A stretch of 11,649 nucleotides of DNA from positions 1 through 11,649 of the forward strand of contig JAJZGN010000041.1 in assembly GCA_021798435.1 (NCBI GenBank), written 5' to 3'. Below, piece by piece: positions 6,339 through 11,649 of this stretch. A program made the translations under genes and the position numbers. Each line of letters begins with the position of its first letter. Position 1 is the first letter of the stretch. Source of the DNA: a bacterium (GTDB lineage Bacteria > Chloroflexota > Dormibacteria > Aeolococcales > Bog-877). The notes under the pieces are model-generated. The model was given only the letters and a program-made list of their open reading frames with translations. It ran no database searches and was not told where the DNA came from.

Positions 6339-6375
6339 TTGGAATGGGCAGGATGCGAGTGCCGCAGGACTTGAA

Positions 6376-7593
6376 GTGACCGGCCACCGCGCCCCCTGGC
6401 GCCGCCTCCGGCTTCTGCTGCCCGCTCTACTGCTGCTCGTGGTGGCCCTCGGCGCCCTGCAGTACCTGCGCCCCGTTCCTCGCATTGTGCTGGTGCGGGC
6501 CGCTCCCTCCACGGTGACCCTCCCCGGACGGCTGGCCCCGCTTCCCTGGCCGCAGTTCGGCGAGGCGGCCGTGGCCGTCGATGGGGTGGGCCTGGTGGGC
6601 AGCCACGGGGGCGACCAGGCCGAGCCGATCGGCAGTGTGGCCAAGGTGATGACGGCGGTCCTGGTGCTCAAGGAACATCCCCTCCAGCTGGGAGCCACCG
6701 GTCCCACCGTGACCGTGACCGCTGCGGATGTCGCCACCTATCAGCAGGACCTGGCCGGCGGCCAGTCCGTGGTCCCGGTGGCCGGCGGGGAGGTCCTCAC
6801 CGAGCTGCAGCTGCTGGAGGCCATGCTGATCCCCTCGGGCAACAACATCGCCACCCTCCTGGCCCAGTGGGATGCCGGCAGCGAGAGCGCCTTCGTCAGC
6901 GAGATGAACCGGGAGGCCCATGCCCTGGGCCTCACCCGCACGACCTACGCCGACGCCAGCGGACTCTCCCCGGGCACGGTGAGCGATGCCGCGGATCAGA
7001 CCCGACTGGCCGAGTACGCCATGGCCAACCCGGTGTTCGCCGAGATCGTGGCGATGCCCCAGGTCACACTCCCGGTGGCCGGGGTGACCTACAACGTGAA
7101 CGCCGAAGTGACCCACGGGGGCATCGTCGGGGTCAAGACCGGCTCGACCCCACAAGCCGGTGGCTGTTTCGTGTTCGCGTACCAGGCCACCGTGGGATCG
7201 CGGACGGTGCTGGTCGTGGGCGCGGTGCTCGGCCAGGGCGGCACCAGCGTCCTGGACAGCGCGCTGGCGGCGGGTGGGGAGCTCGCCCACGCTCTGGGGC
7301 CCCAGTTGGAGTTGTTCCCTCTTCTCAGCCCTGCGACGGTCGTGGCCCGGCTTGAGCCGGCCTGGTCGGCGCCCATCCCGGTCACCCCCTCGCAGTCCTA
7401 CACGGCGCTCGGCTGGCCTGGTCTAAGGCTTCGCCTTCGAGTGGTCTCGCTGCGGCTCGGCACCTCGCTGGGGGCGCGCCAGCGGGTCGGGGCCGTGGTG
7501 GTGCAGTCGCCTGCCGGGCGCGTGTCCCTCCCCCTCGCGGGGCCCTCCCCGGTGTCCGGTCCCTCGCTCCGATGGCGGCTCACCCGCCTCTGA
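6376..7593 (+). CDS. Serine-type D-Ala-D-Ala carboxypeptidase (PBP5-like)
   Basis: 405 aa, penicillin-binding class of the DacA/peptidase S11 type. The three active-site motifs are in order: S87-V-A-K90 (acylated Ser and general base), S154-G-N156, and K254-T-G-S-T. It would trim the terminal D-Ala from peptidoglycan stem peptides outside the membrane. A hydrophobic segment at 11-30 serves as an uncleaved anchor or signal. After residue 300 a beta-rich region resembles the PBP5 C-terminal domain, and there is no C-terminal amphipathic anchor. Start: GTG at 6376 with AGGA (6366-6369) 6 bases upstream. In E. coli PBP5 the motifs are SxxK, SGN and KTG, the same as here, so activity is expected. 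It follows the LysM-CHAP hydrolase; both act on the cell wall. Confidence 0.9.
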   Translation: MTGHRAPWRRLRLLLPALLLLVVALGALQYLRPVPRIVLVRAAPSTVTLPGRLAPLPWPQFGEAAVAVDGVGLVGSHGGDQAEPIGSVAKVMTAVLVLKEHPLQLGATGPTVTVTAADVATYQQDLAGGQSVVPVAGGEVLTELQLLEAMLIPSGNNIATLLAQWDAGSESAFVSEMNREAHALGLTRTTYADASGLSPGTVSDAADQTRLAEYAMANPVFAEIVAMPQVTLPVAGVTYNVNAEVTHGGIVGVKTGSTPQAGGCFVFAYQATVGSRTVLVVGAVLGQGGTSVLDSALAAGGELAHALGPQLELFPLLSPATVVARLEPAWSAPIPVTPSQSYTALGWPGLRLRLRVVSLRLGTSLGARQRVGAVVVQSPAGRVSLPLAGPSPVSGPSLRWRLTRL

Positions 7594-7700
7594 TCCCCCC
7601 CCGGGGAGCTAGGGGTGGGGAGCGGACCACCGGTCGCGCGGGCGACGCTGAGAGCGCGTCTCGCGGCCGCGTCCCCGGCCCGGCCCGGCCCCTCCCAGGC

Positions 7701-7706
7701 TAATCT
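7701..7706 (+). promoter_or_regulatory. Possible -10 of the DUF1801 gene
   Basis: TAATCT in the 194-base gap between the carboxypeptidase and the DUF1801 gene is the only AT-rich hexamer resembling a -10 box. It would give a leader of about 75 bases. No -35 is recognisable. The rest of the gap shows GC-rich short repeats but no gene. Confidence 0.25.
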
Positions 7707-7787
7707 AGGGAGGAGAACAAAAGCATCCGACGGGGAGTGGCCCGGGGAACCGGCCGCGCTCCGTCGGTCACCCCGAGGAGGCATCCG

Positions 7788-8264
7788 GTGGCCGAGAGCA
7801 AGAACGCGAGCAGAGCGGAGGGGCGGGATTCCAAGCCCCCCGCCCGGGGGCGGGCAAAGGCGTTCACCGAAGAGGAGCGGGCCGCCATGCGTGAGTACGC
7901 CCGCGAGCGGCGCATCAACCAGTCCGACCCTGCGGATGGCGAGCGCGAGGTGCTGGCCAAGATCGCGGAGATGCCGGAGTCGGACCGGGCGATCGCCGAG
8001 CGGCTGCACGACCTGGTCAAGGCCACGGCTCCCCACCTCACGCCCCGGACCTGGTACGGAATGCCGGCCTACGCTCAGGCTGGTGCGGTGCTGCTCTTCT
8101 TCCAGAGCGCGCAGAAGTTCAAGTCCCGCTATGCGACCCTGGGCTTCAGCGACAAGGCCAAGCTGGACGAGGGCGGGATGTGGCCGACCAGTTACGCCCT
8201 GAAAGAGTTCGGCCCGGCCGAGTCGGCGCGGGTCGAGGAGCTGCTGCGCAGGGCGGTGGGCTGA
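7788..8264 (+). CDS. DUF1801 (YdhG-like) family protein
   Basis: 158 aa. A charged, disordered N-terminus (about 1-45, rich in Ser, Arg, Lys, Glu) precedes a domain with V-K-A-T-A-P-H-L, T-W-Y-G-M-P-A-Y, F-F-Q-S-A-Q-K-F-K-S-R-Y-A-T-L-G-F and W-P-T-S-Y-A-L, the pattern of DUF1801/YdhG proteins. These small cytosolic proteins are widespread in soil bacteria; their biochemical role is not established. The GTG at 7788 is chosen because GGAGG (7777-7781) lies 6 bases upstream; an earlier GTG (7737) would add a tail unlike family members. It converges on the response regulator with a 33-base gap that holds a shared hairpin. Confidence 0.82.
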   Translation: MAESKNASRAEGRDSKPPARGRAKAFTEEERAAMREYARERRINQSDPADGEREVLAKIAEMPESDRAIAERLHDLVKATAPHLTPRTWYGMPAYAQAGAVLLFFQSAQKFKSRYATLGFSDKAKLDEGGMWPTSYALKEFGPAESARVEELLRRAVG

Positions 8265-8274
8265 CGCGGGAAGT

Positions 8275-8298
8275 GGCCCGTCCGCGGGGGACCGGGCC
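8275..8298. terminator. Shared hairpin between convergent genes
   Basis: GGCCCG (8275-8280) pairs with CGGGCC (8293-8298), extended by TCC/GGA across a bulged C, with loop GCGGG. It fills the gap between the DUF1801 stop and the response-regulator stop and reaches the last base of the latter's TAG. A symmetrical GC stem could act in both directions; neither side has a U-tract. Confidence 0.5.
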
Positions 8299-8996
8299 TA
8301 GCCGGCGAAGCGGTAGCCGATCCCCGGGACGGAGTGGATGTAGGTGGGGTGCTCGGCGCTGGGCTCGATCTTGCGCCGCAAGCGGTACACGTGGGCGTCC
8401 ACGGTCCGGGTCTCGATCTCGACCTCGTACCCCCAAACCCGGCGCAGGAGCTCGGCCCGGCTCATCACCTGGCCCGGCCGGCTGGCCAGCAGGGCGAGCA
8501 GATTGAACTCGGTGAGGGTGAGGGGAACCTCCTGATCGTCGCGGTACACCTGCCGGCGGCGCAGGTCGATGCTGAGCCCGGGAAACTCGAACCGCTCCCG
8601 AGCCTGCTCCTGGGGGGCGGCGTCCGAGCGCCGAAGGTGCGCTCCGATCCGAGCCACCAGCTCGCGCACCTCGAAGGGCTTGACCACGTAGTCGTCCGCG
8701 CCCAGCTCCAGCCCCACCACCACGTCGATGGTGTCGCTCTTGGCGGTCAGCATGATGATCGGGAGCTTGTGGCCGTCGCTGCGCAGCTTGCGGCAGACAT
8801 CCAGCCCGCTCATCCCCGGCAGGTTGATGTCCAGCAGGACCAGGTCGGGACTGCTCTGCTGGACGAGCTCCAAGCCCTCGGTGCCGGTGGCGGCCTCCAG
8901 CACTGTGTAGTGCTGGGGCTCGCAGGCGAGCTTCACGATCTCCCGGGTCGCGGGGTCGTCCTCCACCATGAGGATGGTCTTGTTGCCGCCGCTCAT
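8298..8996 (-). CDS. OmpR/PhoB-family response regulator
   Basis: 232 aa. Receiver domain (about 6-120): acidic pair D13-D14, phosphoacceptor D56 in L-V-L-L-D-I-N-L-P-G, T84 in M-L-T-A-K and K106 in V-V-K-P-F. C-terminal winged-helix DNA-binding domain (about 135-232) with L-T-L-T-E-F-N-L-L, the recognition region R-T-V-D-A-H-V-Y-R-L-R-R-K-I and the end S-V-P-G-I-G-Y-R-F. All switch residues are present, so it should be phosphorylated and bind direct-repeat operators. Its ATG (8996) overlaps the kinase stop in ATGA, so the two genes form one translationally coupled unit and the kinase is the likely partner. GGAGG lies about 10 bases upstream. Target genes cannot be told from the window. Confidence 0.95.
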   Translation of the reverse strand: MSGGNKTILMVEDDPATREIVKLACEPQHYTVLEAATGTEGLELVQQSSPDLVLLDINLPGMSGLDVCRKLRSDGHKLPIIMLTAKSDTIDVVVGLELGADDYVVKPFEVRELVARIGAHLRRSDAAPQEQARERFEFPGLSIDLRRRQVYRDDQEVPLTLTEFNLLALLASRPGQVMSRAELLRRVWGYEVEIETRTVDAHVYRLRRKIEPSAEHPTYIHSVPGIGYRFAG

Positions 8997-10654
8997 GCGC
9001 CCAATGCCTCCAGGTACTCGGTTACGGTGTTGACGAAGCTCTTGACCTCGATGGGCTTGGTGATGTACCCAGAGCAGCCCGCCTCCATGGCCTCCCGCTC
9101 GTCCCCCAGCATCGCCCGGGCGCTGAGCGCCACGATCGGCGTCTGAGAGGTCCGGGGGTCCGCCTTCAGCAGGCGGGTGACGGTGAGGCCGTCGATCCCC
9201 GGGAGCTGGATGTCCATCAGGATGAGGTCATAGGGATGGGCCTTGGCCTTCTGCAGTCCCTCCTGGCCGTCCGTGGCGGTGTCCACCTTGAACCCCTGCC
9301 CCCTGAGGACCAGGGTGGAGAGCTCAAGACTGGACGGATTGTCCTCGATCACCAGGATACGGTTACGCAGCTGCCCGTTGGGACGCAACCCGTGCAAGGG
9401 CAGGGTCACGGTGAAGGTCGCGCCCCTTCCCAGCTGGCTCTCGACTTTGATGGTCCCCCCGTGCAGCCCCACCATCCTCTTGACCAGGGCCAGCCCCAGT
9501 CCGGTGCCCTCGTAGGGCCGGTCGGCGGAGGACTGGACCTGGAAGAACTCGCTGAAGATCTCCTCATGGTGCTGAGCGTCGATGCCGATCCCGCTGTCCT
9601 TGACCTGGAGCACCAGCTGGCCCGCCCGGGGCTTGGTCCTCGCCCGCACCAGGGCGTATCCCCCCTCGGGGGTGAACTTGATGGCGTTGGCCAGAAGGTT
9701 GTAGAGGACCTGCTTGAACTTCCCCTTGTCGGCGCGCACCAGGGAGTCCTCGTGGTCGACCTCCACCTGAAGGGCCACCCGGGCCCGCTCCGCCAGCGGG
9801 CGCACCACGGTCAGCACCTCGCCTATGGCCGGTCCCAGCTGGAACTCCTCGTACTGCAGCTCCAGCCGGCCCGCCTCGATCTTGCTGAGGTCGAGCACGT
9901 CGTTGACCAGCCCGAGGAGATGGCGGCCGCTGGAGTGGATGTTCTCCAGGCATTCCTGCTGCTGCTGGGCGCTCATCTTGCCCGCCAGGTTGTCCTTGAG
10001 GATCTCGCTGAAGCCGAGGATGGCGTTGAGCGGGGTGCGCAGCTCGTGGCTCATGTTGGCCAGGAACTCGCTCTTGAGGCGGCTGTTCTCCTGGATCTGG
10101 GCGTTGGCCACCTCCAGCTCGTGCTTCTGGAGGGCTATCTCCTGCAGCTGGCGCTGGGCCGAGGCATGCAGGGAGGCGTTGTCCAGGCTGATGGCGGCCT
10201 GGTTGGCGATCACCCGCACCAGCGCCTGCTCCAGGTCGGTGAACGGCTTGACCCGTTTGCGCCCCAGGCTCAGGGCACCCATCACCCGGTTGGGGGACTC
10301 GAGCGGCATGACGAGGACACTGCGGGGTGAGCTGGGACTGGGCAGGCTCTTGAAGCGCGGATCCTGGGTGGCGTCGTCCACCCGGACCGCCTTGCGCTCG
10401 GCAACCGCCCAGCCCACGATCCCCTCCCCGACGCCGAAGGCGGCCACACTCCCCACCTGCTCGGTGTAGGGATAGGTGGCCATGGCGCTGAGCTGCGACT
10501 CCTCCTCGTCCAGCAGGAACACCGTGGAGGCGTCGCAGGCCACCAGTTGGGCGAGCGACCTCAGGGTGAAGTCGATGTTGACCTTGACGTCAAGGCTGGA
10601 CGTGAACAGATTGCCGACCCGCTCCAGCAGGTCGACCATCGCCTTGTCGTCCAT
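8993..10654 (-). CDS. Hybrid histidine kinase, GAF-HisKA-HATPase-REC
   Basis: 553 aa, no membrane segment, so a cytosolic sensor. Order: GAF domain (about 8-160), a coiled-coil linker (about 162-195), HisKA with phosphoacceptor H203 in F-L-A-N-M-S-H-E-L-R-T-P, HATPase_c (N319 and N323 in the N-box, D353-S-G-I-G-I, G383-T-G-L-G-L), and a C-terminal receiver (E437-D438, phosphoacceptor D481 in L-I-L-M-D-I-Q-L-P-G, K533 in I-T-K-P). There is no HPt domain. The GAF ligand is unknown. I start at ATG 10654: the protein then begins directly before the GAF helix and a TATAAT box lies 9 bases upstream. The frame is open to 10939, but that extension has no domain and runs through the promoter. Confidence 0.93.
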   Translation of the reverse strand: MDDKAMVDLLERVGNLFTSSLDVKVNIDFTLRSLAQLVACDASTVFLLDEEESQLSAMATYPYTEQVGSVAAFGVGEGIVGWAVAERKAVRVDDATQDPRFKSLPSPSSPRSVLVMPLESPNRVMGALSLGRKRVKPFTDLEQALVRVIANQAAISLDNASLHASAQRQLQEIALQKHELEVANAQIQENSRLKSEFLANMSHELRTPLNAILGFSEILKDNLAGKMSAQQQQECLENIHSSGRHLLGLVNDVLDLSKIEAGRLELQYEEFQLGPAIGEVLTVVRPLAERARVALQVEVDHEDSLVRADKGKFKQVLYNLLANAIKFTPEGGYALVRARTKPRAGQLVLQVKDSGIGIDAQHHEEIFSEFFQVQSSADRPYEGTGLGLALVKRMVGLHGGTIKVESQLGRGATFTVTLPLHGLRPNGQLRNRILVIEDNPSSLELSTLVLRGQGFKVDTATDGQEGLQKAKAHPYDLILMDIQLPGIDGLTVTRLLKADPRTSQTPIVALSARAMLGDEREAMEAGCSGYITKPIEVKSFVNTVTEYLEALGA

Positions 10655-10663
10655 CCGTGGGGG

Positions 10664-10669
10664 ATTATA
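10664..10669 (-). promoter_or_regulatory. Consensus -10 box of the kinase-regulator operon
   Basis: The minus strand reads TATAAT, a perfect -10, in an otherwise GC-rich region. The predicted start of transcription (about 10657) is 3 bases before the ATG and no ribosome site is present, so the mRNA would be nearly leaderless. At the -35 spacing only a weak TGGTCG is seen. Confidence 0.55.
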
Positions 10670-10814
10670 GGCAACGGCCGAATTCACGACCACCACCCGC
10701 GGGGTGCCCCGCCCAGGACCGGCTTGCCACCGCGCCACCACCCCAGTCCCGGCCCGCTCCGACAGTTCCGGCGCAGACTTGGGCCCGCGCCGCGGGACAT
10801 CCCGGCCGAGGATG

Positions 10815-11168
10815 TCATCCGGCCCGGGGCAACGGCCGACCGCCAACCGGCGTGCCGCTGGCTCCGTCCGGGTGGGGACCTGGCGGGAGAACAGGCATAG
10901 CCACGCGTGACGGTACGCCTTGGGACGTCTGCCCGGCAACCCATAGCATTCCCTGGTGGGTGCGCCGGAGCAGGCGGGCCAAGAGGAAAGCTACCGCGCA
11001 GAGGCCGGCGAAGACCCGGAAGCCAGCATCGGTGGACTGGTCCAGAGACCGGCCCAGGTGTCCGCTGAGCACCCCACCCGCCGCGAGGAACACCCGAACC
11101 GCCACCGACGGTGGCAGGCTGGCCTCGGCGAACACCAGAGCGAGAGTGAAGGAGGGAGCCTTCCCCAT
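10815..11168 (-). CDS. Small two-helix membrane protein, possibly AtpZ/AtpI-like
   Basis: 117 aa. Two hydrophobic segments (about 22-40 and 50-67) flank G-R-S-L-D at 39-43, with an L-L-R-R-T end to the second helix. This order resembles the AtpZ/AtpI family (PF09527), small proteins encoded beside F-type ATP synthase subunits and implied in Mg2+ transport or rotor assembly. The match rests on a short pattern, and no ATP synthase gene lies in the window. The last ~45 residues are polar and Pro/Gly-rich and could be non-family sequence. Third codon positions are GC-rich in the first part, as in real genes here. ATG at 11168 has TACGCT (11179-11174) 5 bases upstream, a leaderless pattern. If this gene is not real, 10655-11335 is a 680-base stretch without a gene. 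Confidence 0.45.
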   Translation of the reverse strand: MGKAPSFTLALVFAEASLPPSVAVRVFLAAGGVLSGHLGRSLDQSTDAGFRVFAGLCAVAFLLARLLRRTHQGMLWVAGQTSQGVPSRVAMPVLPPGPHPDGASGTPVGGRPLPRAG

Positions 11169-11173
11169 CGCCA

Positions 11174-11179
11174 AGCGTA
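11174..11179 (-). promoter_or_regulatory. Leaderless-type -10 box
   Basis: TACGCT on the minus strand, 5 bases before the ATG of the small membrane protein. It is the same hexamer as at 4251-4256, where it is placed 6 bases before a GTG start. Confidence 0.3.
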
Positions 11180-11321
11180 GGCCGGCGAAGAGAGGTTGTA
11201 CGGGGACCCGCGCCCTCGGTGGGCAGCTGGATGCGGAGAGCGACGGCTTGCGCCTTCTGGGCCGACCGCCGCAGGGTTGGGAACTGCTGCGGCGGATAAG
11301 ACACTAGGCGTCGTACAGATG

Positions 11322-11327
11322 TATCAT
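11322..11327 (+). promoter_or_regulatory. Possible -10 box of the recombinase gene
   Basis: TATCAT lies 8 bases before the ATG at 11336, in the most AT-rich patch of the region (11295-11330). An imperfect palindrome TACA-GA-TGTA (11314-11323) overlaps it and could be a binding site for the recombinase's own MerR-like domain. AGGGCAGG between the box and ATG may serve as a weak ribosome site. Confidence 0.35.
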
Positions 11328-11335
11328 AGGGCAGG

Positions 11336-11649
11336 ATGAAGCTGAGCGAATGGGCTCGAACCCAGGGTGTTCACCCCCGGACCGCCCTGCGCTGGTTCCA
11401 GGAGGGGCGGATGCCGGTGCCGGCGCGTCGGGTCAGCCCGCGCACCGTGCTGGTGGAGACGGTGACCGTGCCCCGTCCCCAGACGGTCGCGCTGTATGCG
11501 CGCGTGACGTCCCACGACCAACGGGCCGACCTCGAGCGCCAGCTCGGGCGCTTGGTCGCTTGGGCGTCAGCCCACGACCTGGCGGTGACGCACACCGTCA
11601 CAGAGGTTGGCTCCGGGATGAATGGGGCGCGCCCCAAGCTGCGCCGGCT
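11336..11649 (+). CDS. IS607-family serine recombinase (TnpA), 5' part
   Basis: The first 105 codons; the gene runs off the window. N-terminal MerR-like helix-turn-helix (about 1-40): M-K-L-S-E-W-A-R-T-Q-G-V with R-T-A-L-R-W-F and G-R-M-P-V-P-A. Then the catalytic serine-recombinase core: V-A-L-Y-A-R-V-T-S-H-D-Q at 51-62, L-E-R-Q at 66-69 and T-E-V-G-S-G-M-N-G-A-R-P-K-L at 89-102. This order (HTH before the catalytic domain) is specific to IS607-type transposases, which move by a circular intermediate and usually travel with tnpB. The residue at the nucleophile position (serine right after A-R-V in this family) is Thr58. A tnpB, if present, would lie beyond the right edge. Confidence 0.92.
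   Translation, partial: MKLSEWARTQGVHPRTALRWFQEGRMPVPARRVSPRTVLVETVTVPRPQTVALYARVTSHDQRADLERQLGRLVAWASAHDLAVTHTVTEVGSGMNGARPKLRR
11336..11649 (+). mobile_element. IS607-family element, left portion
   Basis: The recombinase gene marks the left part of an IS607-type element. Such elements lack terminal inverted repeats and make no target duplication, so the left end cannot be fixed from one sequence; it should fall between the small membrane-protein start (11168) and the recombinase start (11336). The right part is outside the window. Confidence 0.7.

Noticed and set aside
6427..7290. Long minus-strand frame (287 codons) opposite the carboxypeptidase
   Set aside because: Shadow of a gene with all three active-site motifs; translation is His/Gly-rich and unrecognisable.
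7594..7787. Short gene or RNA in the gap before the DUF1801 gene
   Set aside because: No start with a ribosome site leads to a plausible frame; only GC-rich short repeats and a weak TAATCT are seen.
9236..10330. Long plus-strand frame (364 codons) opposite the kinase
   Set aside because: High-GC shadow of the kinase gene: Gly/Leu/His-rich translation with no recognisable domain.
10655..10939. N-terminal extension of the hybrid kinase frame
   Set aside because: Low-complexity Arg/Pro/Gly-rich translation with no domain, crossing a consensus TATAAT; the GAF protein starts naturally at 10654.

Overview
The window is very GC-rich bacterial DNA with dense, short, mostly simple genes and many GTG/TTG starts. 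Several genes have a TANNNT-type -10 box only 5 to 9 nt from the start codon, which points to leaderless or nearly leaderless transcripts. Together with a double zinc-ribbon protein of the CxxC-x17-CxxC type, a HadAB-like split dehydratase and an IS607-type recombinase, this suggests a high-GC Terrabacteria lineage (Dormibacterota, Chloroflexota or Actinomycetota). That placement is inference; no rRNA or marker gene is present.

Left part (1-4223): the 3' end of a DUF664/DinB-fold gene, a CinA-N-type MoCF-domain protein (+), a small double zinc-ribbon protein (-), a short-chain dehydrogenase/reductase homologue that has lost its catalytic Tyr and Lys (-), a divergent lipoprotein (+), and a translationally coupled pair of hotdog-fold dehydratase subunits (-) that together look like a HadA/HadB-type (R)-hydratase.

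Middle part (4224-7593): a run of three rightward genes for exported proteins: a secreted protein of unknown family, a LysM-LysM-CHAP cell-wall hydrolase, and a membrane-anchored D-Ala-D-Ala carboxypeptidase. The hydrolase has the best sigma70-like promoter in the window (TTGACA-N18-TAGGGT). Its predicted ribosome binding site and TTG start lie inside an RNA hairpin. The set looks like an envelope or peptidoglycan maintenance locus.

Right part (7594-11649): a DUF1801 protein, then a leftward two-gene signalling operon: a cytoplasmic GAF-HisKA-HATPase-REC hybrid kinase followed, with ATGA overlap, by an OmpR/PhoB-type response regulator. Next come a small two-helix membrane protein, possibly AtpZ/AtpI-like, and the start of an IS607-family serine recombinase cut by the window edge. 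In that recombinase the expected catalytic serine reads as threonine.

I see no CRISPR array, tRNA, rRNA or recognisable large defence or biosynthetic system. The most notable items are the two enzymes with altered catalytic residues (the SDR and the IS607 recombinase), the start-site hairpin before the LysM-CHAP gene, and the uncharacterised secreted protein beside the wall enzymes.
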